Source: Epiperipatus broadwayi (lineage: Eukaryota > Onychophora > Udeonychophora > Euonychophora > Peripatidae). Taken from it: 64,000 nt of DNA. The DNA lies in the NCBI GenBank assembly GCA_028023455.1, contig JAQFVV010012572.1, forward strand, positions 742,001 through 806,000. The letters are read 5' to 3'. Below, one piece after another: positions 1 to 14,029 of the stretch; the first letter of the stretch is position 1, and every line of letters begins with the position of its first letter. The notes under the pieces were generated by a model. The model had not been told where the DNA came from and ran no database searches. It worked only from the letters and a program-made list of their open reading frames with translations. The translations under genes were made by a program, and so were the position numbers.

Positions 1-2715
1 AGAGATTATCTCTCACCCAGTACGAGAATGTTACATCTGCCTGGCAAGAAGAACAATAAAAAAAACTCCATAGGAAGGGATTGCAGTCCTTTTTGCCATT
101 TTACTATCTCTTTCCATAGGCTAAAGTGGTGATCCAAGGAGCAGGGAATACGTCTGCTTTGATGGTCATTAAGAGAAATCGAACTTATTTTGCCCAAGTG
201 CGGTGTATATATGATCCTGCACATAGCGGAACTTCATACTACATTTACTAATTACACCAATATATCAAATCCATTAACCCAATTTAACTGCAAAACAACT
301 AACCCAAGATTAACCCTCTCTTAAACTAACAAACTTAACAAATCTATATAGCCATCCACACCCAACCTAAATTTAAATACATTCTAATGATTTAATTAAT
401 ACATATTAATAAAAAATAATAAAAAATGGAAATGATTAAAATAGCAAACTCATATAAAATAAATATTAATAATTGATTTAGAGTTCTATTCTTGGTCAGA
501 TAAGAGTCCATTTATTTATATTACTTTTTTTTTTTACGGATTGATTATTTATTTTTTGCAAATTCAGAAAAAGTTCCTATTAGATAACCGAAAAAGTTTA
601 TACTTTCTGGATTCTGCAGATGTAGAGGTCCATCTTCATGATCACTTATTAGATTGCTTGTCCTCTTTAAAATGAAGCCGCTACTTGCCATTCCTTTTGG
701 TCCATAACTGTCATAGGGAGGCCTCAGCTGGATGTCAAGAAATTAAATCTATTGCAGACTCCTACATTGCAAAATCTGCAATACAACTACCATTCATATA
801 TAGGTTAATAGTCAGCATCTAAGATGACAATTATTTTTAATAATAATATTTTGGGCTTTTATATTTTTATTATATCTGCAAATTTTCGGATTCAACGAGC
901 AAGACATCACTAATCCTAGAGTCTCTTTTTGGTCCGTGCTGTGGCTTGGTGCTTCCATTGGTCAAGCTAATTCTTTTTATTCTCTTATCTGATCTTTTAA
1001 ATTATTTTAAGTGCCCCAAGGACTAGTTTGCTTTAGAACAATCATTTAATTAAAAAAAACAATCATTTCCATTTTCTTAGATTAAACATGATAGAAACCA
1101 TTTACTTCTATTTTAAAAAATATCAATCTTTACTTTTTTTTATATATATATAAAAAAAGTACGTTCAAATACTTTTTTAAAAAAAAGAAAAAATACTTTT
1201 AAAGTTTTTCATCTGTGTGAATATATATACGTTAAACAACTTTTAATTTTCAGTTTTTAAGTTAAGTTTTTTCTTTTTAATAAATCAATTTTTATTTACG
1301 ATTTTTTTATTTTAATTTAAAATAATGTAATGGCATATTATATACCATTACAATATTAAACAACAACATCAAATCTAAATTGTTACACAGATCAAAGTAA
1401 ACAATATCTTGAGACAAGAAATTTACACAACCAGTGAAAAAAAATAAAGTTAGAAAATTTAATGGTATAAATAAGATTTGAAACTTAAGTTAATTATGAA
1501 AGTAATACAGAGCTTAACACAAAGTAAAATTTAGGTCTTCATAACTGATTAATCATGTTGTAATATCTGGAAATAATAGCCAAGAGAATGTTTCCCAAGT
1601 ATAAATTTTAACAATTCTAATCATCAATACTCTACTTTCACCAGACGAGTTCATTTGCAGACCCTAATAAGATAGTAGTCTTTCAAAAATGGAATTGGTG
1701 ATTATTATCTTAATGGTCTGATGAAGATATTAACATGAAGGTAGTTTAGTTTTACTTTAGAATTTTTCAGTAACTAATTTATTTAGATGACTAAGTATGA
1801 GATTGGAGACACGGGCATGAATACTAGATTCAATAATTTATTGGCCTAAAAGTAAACACCTGTTTTTATATATTGTTGAAATATGGCCTGAAATTATTTA
1901 TTGTATGAATCAAATATATTGTGTGATCTTGAAATGCATAAAGAATATTTATAATTTTATGAATGTGGGTTAGATTTCTGAAGATGGAAGAAAAAATAGT
2001 ATCAACAATCTATTATTGTTAAATTTATTATTCTTTAATATTTCAAACTGATTAGCAATAAATTCTGATAATTTTAATTTATTGCCAAATAATAATAACG
2101 TGCCCTAATATCAGAATTCATGTTATGTAAAGAAGATGTTGCAATAATTTTTATTAAAGCTTTTCAATAGTTCGTTTAGAGTCATAAAACCTGCTTTTTA
2201 ACAATTTATTTAACACATATAGTTTCAAATATCTTAAAATAGAATGATTATGACTAAAAAATAACAGAAAAAGAAGTTAATACTGAAATAAATATAAGAA
2301 TAGGCATAAGATTATATGCGTTTGTATATATATAATCTAATAGTTGAGAAAAAAAATATGTTGAAAAATTTTACTAATTATTTATTTCCAAAAAAAAAAA
2401 AAAAGAAATAAATCAGATGAACTAAATGAGTTATTAATGATTTTGCCAAAAAAAAAAAAAAAAGAAATAACAATCACATTGTTTTAAATGAGATTTAAAA
2501 AAAAAAAAATTGATTATTTGGTAGACTCTTAAATTTTGAACTTCAAAATATGGTTTTATATAGTATAGAAATATAATGAGGAAAGAAAAATGTTTGTCTG
2601 AAAGTTTGTGCTGTGATCCTTTAATTGTAATTATGTCTTATTATTTCTATCATCTAATATTAATTGTTAAAAAGTTTTAGAAAAAAATCAAACTTTATTT
2701 AAACTTTTCAAATAT
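1..2715. other. Non-coding AT-rich stretch
   Basis: I see no supportable gene here. The first 240 bases have slightly more balanced composition and a 72-codon open frame on the minus strand, but it matches no family I recognise and has no splice or start context. The rest is AT-rich with short A and T runs, for example around 2390-2510. The segment at about 640-1000 is a little richer in G and C and could be an old repeat, but it shows no diagnostic motif. Confidence 0.5.
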
Positions 2716-3172
2716 CACATGATCACCATATGCTTACATGAGCAGTTTACATAGAGGTTAAAATTTCAATACAGTAGCTGCCCAATAGAATTATGGTAAC
2801 TGTGGTTGTTAAAGAACCAATGACATCAAAAAATATAGATGCTAAACTGAGTTCAGATTTAAACAACAATAAAAGCTAATGAGCTTGAATTGAAAACATT
2901 ATTGTGTTTTTATTTTGGACTCAAAGCTTTATAGTTAGCTAACACAGTAGTTGGCTGCTGGAGGGTTACATTAGATCCCAAGATCTTGGTCCAATGCTCT
3001 CAGATCCAGGACTTCTCACTGATGAAAGCCACAAACTAAACATTAGTCTGAGGATATTGAATGAGTAGCCACTAAATAGGTATTTTATGCACAAATCTTC
3101 TTGCATCCATTGATTACTCTGGCTTATACTGAGTGGGACTACTGTATAGAGAGTTTAGACTCTGTGTAAACT
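2716..3172 (+). mobile_element. Decayed hammerhead retrozyme-like monomer
   Basis: This is an old, diverged copy of the roughly 455-bp monomer that is well preserved at 21337-23210. Landmarks occur in the same order: the ATCACATGATCACCAT end, the GTTGTTAAAGAACCAATGAC block, the GGCTGCTGGAGGGTTACATT block, the hammerhead region at about 3003-3060, and the TTATGCACAAATCTTCTTGC end. The hammerhead keeps CTGATGA and TTAGTC, but the second half of stem II and the GAAA strand are mutated, so it should be inactive. In stem I the G-U wobble of the young copies is an A-U pair here, which is consistent with the inferred pairing. Confidence 0.75.
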
Positions 3173-3835
3173 TTTCAAATACTTTCATCTATTAGTACTA
3201 GAACATAGATTAATATATAATACACTGTTTTAGGAGGTATATTCTCCCTCCTTTAGTAATTTCTGGCTCACTAATGATAGGAATCATGCCAGTATTCTTT
3301 AGATTCATGTTGAATTTAAGATAACGCTCTAACCAACTATGCTACTTCATCAAGAGCAACAGTCAGTAGAAATATTATATATTTATCTATGAGGGTCCTT
3401 CTGATTTTTCCATTTTCTTCTTAAGAGCAAAGTTAATAAATGGTCTCCAAATATTATGAATTATCATTTGAGGTTAGGTTATTTGCCTTTGAAGTTGCTC
3501 ACATGATATTTGGCAACCACTTATTGGTCTTGCCCTTGAGAAAAAAGTGAAAAAATCACAACTCTTATAGATAACTATTTGAATTTCTACTGACTGTTAC
3601 AAATAGCCTAGTTAATTAGAGCATTGCCTTAAATTCAATATTCATCAATCTAAATGTCCCAGGTTTGATTTCCTTGCTAGTACTGTCATTGGTCAAGCCA
3701 GCAATACCTGAAGAAGAAAAAATATTTGAAACATTGTGTTATATATTAATCTACATGCTATTAATGTCAGTTGAATGTTTTTGCAAAGGTTAAATAAAGT
3801 TTAATTTTTTTTTCTAAAAACATTTATTTAACAAT
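3173..3835. mobile_element. tRNA-SINE family B, inverted pair
   Basis: Two head-to-head copies of one SINE form an imperfect palindrome. The left copy (about 3173-3470) is on the minus strand and the right copy (about 3475-3835) on the plus strand. The right half holds a tRNA-like region in which the B box is degraded to AGGTTTGATTTCC, then GGTCAAGCCAGCAATACC, then the module CTGAAGA...GAAAC at 3708-3732, and ends near GGTTAAATAAAGTTT. The left half has TAACCAACTATGC, an antisense A box. The same inverted arrangement recurs at 16946-17510, so the palindrome itself appears to have been mobilised. Confidence 0.65.
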
Positions 3836-4202
3836 TAATATTAGATGATAGAAATAGTTGACATATAATTACAAAAAGAGAAAAGACAGATGGCTTTTTA
3901 TATAAGAGGCATGGAAGAAAATGTAAAAACTTATTTAGGCAGATATGACTAGAAAAGTGAGTTAAAATGAATAATTGATGAGGAAATTAATAAATTTATT
4001 TTTTGCTGTATTGTAAGAAATAAATTAAATAGGTTGTGTTCAAAAAAACTATCCTGAGTAAATAAAAAAAAAAAGATATTGAAAGCTTTAATGTATTAAA
4101 TGTATTTTGATTAATCAAATAAAATCACCAAACAAACATCAATACTCAATTAACATTTAAAGAGTTAAAATAATAAACATATCTTGTGATAGTGATGGAT
4201 TA

Positions 4203-6592
<2,390 letters not shown>

Positions 6593-6903
6593 GATGTGAT
6601 GTAATATGTAAATGAGGTACAATATGCAAATAAGGTACTTAGATGTTCCATTTTTTGGACAATGTAACATAAATTTTTTTGTTGATGGAATGTGGATCCT
6701 TTGCAATTACTCATGGGCCTCTTTGTATTTTCTTTTCCTATCATCCCTTTCAGAGCAAAAGAAAATACAAAGCAGCATGGGAAATTGCAAAGAGTCCATA
6801 TTCTATCAACCAAAAGAATCTGTGTGTTCCATTGTCCAAAAAAATGGAATATCTAATTACCCTATTTGCATATTGTACCTCATTTACATATTACATTACA
6901 TCA
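6593..6903. mobile_element. Foldback (MITE-like) palindrome
   Basis: Two arms of about 150 bp are inverted around position 6748. The outer ends read GATGTGATGTAATATGTAA on the left and TTACATATTACATTACATC on the right, with matching inner blocks such as TTCTTTTCCTATC / TTTTGTATTT counterparts. The overlapping open frames on both strands are by-products of the palindrome. No coding capacity is present, so this is a non-autonomous foldback element whose mobilising enzyme cannot be named. Confidence 0.75.
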
Positions 6904-9059
6904 GTTATATAAGCAAACCTGTACTGCATAACTTTTCTCAACACTATGATTCTGACAGTGTTTTCTGAAAGCCGGCTTGGTGCATTTAATTAGTTTATAT
7001 TTATTATATTTTTCATCAAAACTCGAAATCAATAAGTGCTTTAGAATCACATACTTTTAGGAAAAGAGTTATTACTTTGAGAATTATTTTTTAATAGAAA
7101 ACTTAATATACTTCATTTGTAATTAGCATATATTCAAAAAAAATAAGCTAAAATTATTGGTGTTATTAATTTTCTACAGTTAATTTGAAAAGACATTCAT
7201 TTACAGGTTATCCATTTGCCTACTATTCGAAAATGGGCGTAATTCGCCATTTATTTATTTATTTTGGATAGCCAAGAATTTAAACAAGCCAATAATTTTT
7301 TTGCAAATAGTTGTTTCAGAAACAATTTGGATAACTTTTCCATTTTTGATTAATAAATAAAAATATATATCTTTAGATTTAAAGAAATACTCTTCTACTA
7401 ATTTGGATTGGTCAGATGAGACCAGGCCGCGCATTTTAAAACAAAAATACACCTTGATTTATTCCTCATTAACTATGAGGGCTGTATTATTCTTTTATCA
7501 ATACTGTGTTTATAGTTTATCTTTACCTTATTATTAATCTAGTTTATTGTTTGTTTATATTGTTTATACATCATACTCTTTGTATTAAAAAATTGTGGTG
7601 CAATAAACAAAAATTAATTAATTAGAGTTGATTCTAGGTTTTTAAGGAAAAGCTTCTCCAAAATTTAACAGCAATAAAGACTAAATTAAATGAGTATAAC
7701 TTTTTTATTAAAAAAAAACGGATAAAGAAAACCTTATTTCAAAGGAAAAGTTAATATAAACATTGAAAGAAATAACTGCCAGAAGATTGAATGATTTAAA
7801 AAGTAAAATTGTTTCAGTAATTAAGTAAAGACTTTTAAAAAAGTTGTTGTTAAATGAAAATAAATATGTAGTTGAATCTATCTGGAGGTCAAGTCGTGTT
7901 TGAGCCCAAAAGTGAGATTTATTTTTTTAGCTAACAATTGGCCAATAAATTTTTAGTTTATGTAGTTCATTATCTATCTCACATTTTTTGTTAAAATATT
8001 TCACTATCACTGTAAAAATGGAAAGTATTTGATTTCAAAGTGTTAAAAGATTACAAAAGAAAACGTTATAGTATGTATAAGCGCTTTAACACGCTGAAGA
8101 AGAAGCTGAAAGTAGTAACAAAAACCAATTAAATTAAATTAAATTAATCTAGTTCTAGTACTTTCGAGGTTTTCCCTCATATTCATAGCCAAATTAGGTT
8201 ATAAACCATTGCTGTAAAATTACTAAATAATAATATATGCAAATGTGTATGTAAATTACTTTGTCCATTTTCTTGAAATAGCAAAACACGTGTCGCGTCT
8301 ATTGATCGCGTTGTTATCATTGATAATAAAGTACGCCTTCTTGATCTTTCTTTTACAATCGTTGGCTTCGGAGCACACTATTTTGGGGTTGCAGGGTTCG
8401 AACACATGACCGTCCAGCTTCTCATGTTCGAAAAATATTGAGAACGGGGTGATTAAAATTTAACTAGTTATAGAAGAATAGAATTCTGAAATATACAAAT
8501 TTTAATTGTAAATTGTAAATCTGATAATTCTTTTTTTAGATATTCAAAAAGCGTAGGACATAGTAATTAGAGACCAGTAATGATTAAGTTAAAAAAAATG
8601 AGATTGGTAAAACATTTATTAAATATTTTCAAAATTTTATGGAAGAAAATTCAATATATATATATATTATCATAGATATGGAAATTATATAAAATAGCAA
8701 ATAAGATATATCTAGGGCAAGGAATGAGTCTATGATAAATAAATTATCTGACATTTTAGATTATTAGAGCCATATAATATTATGACATATATTGATATCA
8801 ATAAAAAAAACTTCTAAAAAGGGTAATTTCAAATGTAAGCATTATTTTGAAATGCTTTTAAGAATGCATGATATAAAATACTTAAGTATCTATGCTTGAC
8901 TAAACAGGTTCAGTATTGTTTAGGTATGAAAAAATGAAGTCTTTGCTTTGAATAAATCACCTTTGTCAAAGGTTCCAAGTTACTATATAACTGAGATTGC
9001 TAAAATATATAGTTAAGAGCCTATTTTTAGATCTATATAGCTATAAACAAGTGAACTTG
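6904..9059. other. Non-coding stretch with a small CpG-richer patch
   Basis: No gene is supported. At about 8285-8460 the sequence is richer in G, C and CpG than its surroundings and contains GGGTTCGAACACATGACC, which resembles a Pol III B box. No convincing A box or cloverleaf partner is present, so I do not call a tRNA. The remainder is AT-rich intergenic or intronic DNA. Confidence 0.4.
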
Positions 9060-9245
9060 CATCCAAATCTCTCTGCAATTTCAGGTCATGAGTTTGGATA
9101 GTATAGAAAATGTTTGCTAAGTGTGCATGTGTAAATCCAATGCTCATCACTGATAAAGGCCAATGTTTAGAAACTAACCTGAGGATTTATTTGGCAAAAG
9201 TATTTAATAACTATTGAGTATTTAAGCTTACAATAGATGGCTCTA
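9060..9245 (+). mobile_element. Fragment of hammerhead retrozyme-like repeat
   Basis: A short, strongly diverged relic of the 455-bp family. It retains CTCATCACTGATAAAGGCCA, then TAGAAACTAACCTGAGGAT, in the order and spacing of the hammerhead strand order (core, stem II, GAAAC, cleavage strand). The core is mutated (CTGATAA in place of CTGATGA) and the cleavage triplet is altered, so no activity is expected. Confidence 0.5.
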
Positions 9246-9736
9246 GAAATGACAAATAGAATGAATTATTGTTCTTAAAGCATGTATTTTATATTAATCA
9301 TAGAAAAAAAAATAGTGCAGACAGAATTTGTTAATAGTCATAAGTGAAATGAAATTTTTTTTTATTATCATGAAGTGAAAGCAGTGTTCAGAAATCCTGA
9401 ACCATTTAGTGCAGGGGGAAGAGTGCAGATTCAAAGTTCAGGTTTCTAGGTTAATTTTTAATGAAGGAAATTACAACCAACACTTCAATTTGAGCAATCG
9501 AATGGATCTATGTATTTAGTCATTTTACTTGGATGCTTGAACATCACTTGATCTTTTGAGTAACTGATCATATGATTCTTTTTCAGGAATTTAGAACATG
9601 AATATAGTTTTACCTGCCACATACTAGAATAGTCATAGAGGATCAACTAATAGGTTGTTTGAAAGTTTTAACAAGAATAATTTTGTTTGGAATTACTAGA
9701 CTAAAGCAATATTAATTTATATCTTTTAAAATCCAC
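9246..9736. other. Non-coding AT-rich stretch
   Basis: No gene and no recognisable repeat was found in this interval. Confidence 0.4.
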
Positions 9737-10185
9737 TGGTACTGTGGTATTAGAGCTGCGACATGAAGAATTATAATCGTTTAAATTTTTTTTTAATTTA
9801 AGAATTATAATCGTTTAATCATTAAATTAATTAGGTTATTAAATCAAAAACATATTTTAAAATCTACATTTAAAAAAAACAATTAAACAAAAAAAAAATA
9901 TGAAAAGCATTAATGTGAAGATAGTTAAAATGTGTATTTAAATCAAATTGAGCTTTGCATGTGAATATTCTGCATAACTATTTTAATACATTGTACAGGC
10001 TTACACCTGCATTTATATATATAATATATGTGGTATTCAAACTCAGACTTTCACATGACCTACAACTCTCAGTGCTGTCTTATATTGCTGACTCACCTGA
10101 TCACACACATGTTGAAAAGATAAATAATCACCAATATAAGTATTTAGTGCTAAAGTAGCACTCATTAAAGTATAAAGATTGGTTA
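9737..10185 (-). mobile_element. Hammerhead-bearing SINE-like element, copy 1
   Basis: Read on the minus strand, this element aligns along its whole length with 13613-14029. It begins with a hammerhead-like block, ATGAGTGCT-ACTTT-AGCAC-TAAATAC, then TATTGGTGATTATTTATC. A tRNA-like part follows: GTGAGTCAGCAATATAAG, with a B box degraded to GAGTTTGAATACC. Next come TGCAGGTGTAAGCCTGTAC and a long AT tail ending in GCTGCGACATGAAG sequences. An 11-nt insertion separates stem I from the catalytic strand, and the invariant G of GAAA is replaced by T, so the ribozyme is dead. The tail contains a short internal duplication (AATTATAATCGTTTAA twice). The open frame at 9955-10158 is not a gene. Confidence 0.7.
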
Positions 10186-10212
10186 TCTTAATATAAAACT
10201 GAGTACTAATTG

Positions 10213-10215
<3 letters not shown>

Positions 10216-10248
<33 letters not shown>

Positions 10249-10257
10249 TAGTACTGG

Positions 10258-10298
<41 letters not shown>
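10216..10298. repeat. Two (TA)n runs in a palindrome
   Basis: Two TA dinucleotide tracts are separated by CAATTAGTACTGGCAGTT. The sequence ACTAATTGTATG before the first run and CAATTAGTAC after it form the arms of a hairpin. This is simple-sequence DNA with no other visible function. Confidence 0.9.
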
Positions 10299-10300
<2 letters not shown>

Positions 10301-13214
10301 GCCATTACAATTTGGTCACTAGCCAAATTTATAGTAATGTGCATGTAAGAAAGTGTAAATCATCATCACATTTTTATATAACCATAAAGGAAGTTGTAGG
10401 GCATCCAAGTTTAAACCCTACAAGGTCCAGTTCTAAAAGCTTTAAACAGAGAGAGAGTGGGACAACAATTATGTGCTTTACTTGTTTGTGTGTTAATAAA
10501 TCTCAAAAAGAGCAGCACACACATTTAATATTTAAATTTTCTGTTAAAAAGCAAAGTTATAATGCATACGTATAGGCAGTGTATGTGTAAACTATTTAAT
10601 TGTTTTATATTTCAAATATTCAACATTTTAACTTTCTTTAAAACTAACTTATGCTTGATCAATTCTAATATCTTATTCTATGCTTCTATTTTTCTTTCTA
10701 TAATTGTAATTGGGATTTAAAAGTTACAAATTTAATTAAATAATAGGGTTATAATTACTAAGCTAGCAATTATATTATTTAATGTTAGTTTATGAATGAT
10801 TTGAAATAATGAAGGATGTGTGTACATTACATACTGAAATTTACATTTATTAAATATTGAAAGAAAAGGAAGGATTAAATCTGTCAAATTATTTTTTTGT
10901 ACAATTTTATGTTAAAAGAGGAAATCTGTTTAATCAGATATCTATCTTTGTAGCAATTTTGTTTTTTTTGTAAATGATTGTTTGCCACTTTGGGAGCTTA
11001 ATTTGGGTGGGAACTCTAATTTTGAAATTGTCTTATCTTAAGATCTAAAGAAGGAAGCTCAAAGATTTGAAATGTTACCTAGATGTAAAAAAAAAAAGAA
11101 AGGAAATAAGGATTAAGTCTATTTTTTTTTTAAAACAAAAGTGTCTGGAAAAAGGATTAAACTTTTCAGTTGAAAAATAATTTAGTTGAAAATAAATTAG
11201 AGATCTAATTAAAATGAATTTGTCCAAAAATAGCAAGTGACGCTATCTCTGATTGGTTAAGTTAGCTAAAAATTGGATATAAAAAGCTGTCTGGATTTAT
11301 TGTTATTATTGTGATTATGATTCAGATTATTAGACTATTAAATTGAATGTTGAAAATATAAGAAATGGCTGGCTAGAAAAATTATATGTATGTCCCATCT
11401 TTTCCGGACCATCTGGGGAAGCTGCACATCATATAGGAAAGAAAAGATGTTTTGTCTAAAATAATATTCTACACCTTTCAACTGACCAGAGAAATAAGAT
11501 GTTTTTAATAGAAGGAAGAAAGCATTCACCTGCATTCAAAGAAGATGAATTAATCTACTGATAAATATTAATCATCAAGTCCAATTAATTGTTACAACAA
11601 CTGATTTTAAACTCAAGAAAATTTATAAATGTGAAAACAACTGCTGTATTTCATCCACATGCTTGACAGGAAGAGAAGAAAAATTAATATAATGATTTCC
11701 AAATTGTCCACTAAAGCAAATAACCTCAATAGAGTCATCATCATCAAATAGTTATACACCTCAAGAAAGATATTGTACCCACGTAAAACAGAAATGGTAG
11801 CTGCAGAAATATAGACATTATACAAGACAAGTTTGAACCCTTGGAAATTCACCACAAACAAAAGATCGATAATATGACTTTTTATATCTATTTTCTTTAT
11901 GATATCAGAGTCTTAATAAACATTTTAGCAATAAAGTGGTATATTTTATTTAAAGAACTTTTAAAGACTATTCAGATCAATTAAAAACAAGAATGTCTTA
12001 CTAATAATAACTTTGAGCTTCATAAATTATCTTGAATGTATCAAAATTATATGTTTATTAATTTTACAGTTATGAAATATGAATATGTAATATAATTTTT
12101 TTATGGTATTATGATTTTAGTTTTAACTAATATATTATTATTATTTTGGTTTTAAATAATATTTTGTTATTATGGGATAAAACACGCACATACATAATAA
12201 TATTTTTATATGTGTATAATTGCGAGTGAATGTGAAGTAACAAGTAGTATTAGAATATTAGATTATTTTGTTTCAAGTTAAGTATAGCATTTCAGAGATA
12301 GAGAGGGGGAGAAAATAATTTAAAACTTGTTTCTAAAACTTGCTCTTTCAATTCTATTAACATTTTTGTTTAACATTCTACTTACATGTTAGATTTATAA
12401 AGTATGTGTGCTAATGAGCAGATAATATTTTTTTTTCTTGAAATACTTTTCTCATGGAGTGAAAATCATGGTCAATGTGACATCCAACTTAATACAAAAT
12501 ACATTTGAAGGGAAAGGGGGAAGAACTTGAAATTAATCTGAGGATTGTTAGATAATCAATTATTATCATTATTATTATTCATGTCAATTTTCATGTTTAT
12601 CTAGAAATTTTTATGTATATGTTAGAAATGCAGTAATAAATATTAGTTTGTTTTATTAAACGAGGCGTATATATTTCATTAAGTGTAGTCTTTGTTAAGT
12701 GTGATTATTCATCATCATTAATGGTTAAATATTAGTTGTTTAAGATATGATTAAAAATGCTAAGATTAACAATATTTATGAATTTCTTTATAAAAATTAG
12801 TTTTATGTATAGGCTTAGTCCTAGAGCTGTAGTTGAAACCCTTGTCATTATCGTTATTATTATTATCATCATCATCATCATCGTTTTACTTAATGAGCTG
12901 TTTAAATGTTTAAAGGCCATAAATAAATATTAATTTCATAATATTTAGTGATCTCTTAGTATTATTATAACCACCTCCCATCATCTATTTCATGCAAGGA
13001 TGAGTGAATTGCCATCCTAAATTAGTTATATATAATCTGAGCTAGTAAAACTTATAAAAATATTGAAACACATTTGTTATGTTAAGATCTAAGCAATGAT
13101 TTATGTCTAATACACTCCACTTCGGTTTAAAGATGTTTTACTTCTACCTCAATATTAGTGCGTATAGTGATAAGGCTCAAAAAGCAAAATCTCCCATTTA
13201 TATTAGAAATAAAG
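10299..13214. other. Non-coding AT-rich stretch
   Basis: No gene is supported. Several open frames of 60-92 codons occur on both strands, but none shows a recognisable domain or splice context. Short ATT/ATC trinucleotide clusters lie at 12545-12580 and 12850-12880. Confidence 0.4.
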
Positions 13215-13310
13215 TACCAAAAAGGGGATTCAAACCCGGTACATGTGAAAGGTTATTAGATATAACCGTGTCTAGGTTCAGATAATCTAGTGGCGCCCTG
13301 CCAGACCATA
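13215..13310 (-). repeat. tRNA-like relic (possible SINE head)
   Basis: On the minus strand this segment reads GGCGCCACTAGATTATCTG... and about 55 nt later ACCGGGTTTGAATCCCC, which resembles a Pol III B box and T-loop. The T-arm is only partly paired and I cannot build a full cloverleaf. It is therefore more likely a tRNA-derived SINE head or pseudogene than a functional tRNA. Confidence 0.3.
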
Positions 13311-13612
13311 TTCATTTAGTATTTGTTAAAACATGCACTTAACATCAAACCAAAAAATGAAAGTGGATAAGATTACTGTCTGTATACCTGAGTTATATTT
13401 TATTGAATTACTAGTGTACTCACCTCATGTGATTTCATATACCTGAGTTATAATACTTGTTATTAATAAATTGCTTATAATTATTGATAGTGGGATATCT
13501 TGAGAAATCCAAAGTTATTTTAAATATTATGATCTTATATATTGTAGACTACTCAGGTATGGAAATAGTTATTTGAACATCATTAATTATGTTACAATAT
13601 ATATGTGGAGAT

Positions 13613-14029
13613 GATAATCTGAACCAACTGATGAGTGCTGGTTTAGCACAAATACTATATTGGTGATTATTTATCTTTTCAACATGTGTGTGATCAAGTG
13701 AGTCAGCAATATAAGATGGCACTGAGAGTTGTAGGTTGTGTCTAAGTTCGAATCCCGCATATATTATATAGATATAAATGCAGGTGTAAGCCTGTACAAT
13801 GTATTAAAATAGATTATGCAGAATATGCACGTGCAAACACACACTCAATTTTTATTTAAACACGCATTTTAACTATTCTTCACATTAATGCTTTTCGTAT
13901 ATTTTTTTTGTTAAATTGTTTTTTTTTTAATATAGATTTTAAAATATGTTTTTGATTTAATAACCTAATTAACTTAATGATTAAACGATTATATTTCTTC
14001 ATGTTGCAGCTTAGTACCATAGTACCAAT
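13613..14029 (+). mobile_element. Hammerhead-bearing SINE-like element, copy 2
   Basis: This is the better-preserved copy. It opens with a type I hammerhead-like fold: ACCAA, CTGATGA, a perfect stem II GTGCT/AGCAC closed by GGTTT, AAAT, a short AU-rich stem III, UA, and UUGGU, which pairs fully with ACCAA. Only the invariant G before AAA is missing. Downstream lie GTGAGTCAGCAATATAAGATG and a good B box, AGTTCGAATCCCGC, so the body looks tRNA-derived. An AT-rich tail follows, ending at GCAGCTTAGTACCATAGTACC. The layout of a hammerhead plus Pol III promoter recalls the schistosome Sm-alpha SINE-like family. Confidence 0.75.
13624..13670 (+). ncRNA. Type I hammerhead-like motif, G12 lost
   Basis: Strand order is ACCAA (stem I), CTGATGA (core), GTGCT-GGTTT-AGCAC (stem II hairpin), AAA (core, lacking the leading G), U-ACU-A (stem III), UA (cleavage position) and UUGGU (stem I). 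Stems I and II pair without mismatch. The core guanine that is a catalytic base in hammerheads is deleted here, and is T in copy 1. The ancestral element therefore probably had GAAA, and both copies are inactive. Assignment rests on strand order and pairing seen by eye. Confidence 0.6.

Noticed and set aside
6-224. 72-codon minus-strand frame at the window edge
   Set aside because: No recognisable domain, and the frame is not supported by splice sites. It may be part of an old repeat cut by the window edge.
6612-6968. 118-codon frame and its neighbours on both strands
   Set aside because: They lie in the arms of the foldback at 6593-6903 and have no homology or splice context.
8390-8430. B-box-like GGGTTCGAACAC as a tRNA gene
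   Set aside because: No A box at proper spacing and no cloverleaf; left as non-coding.
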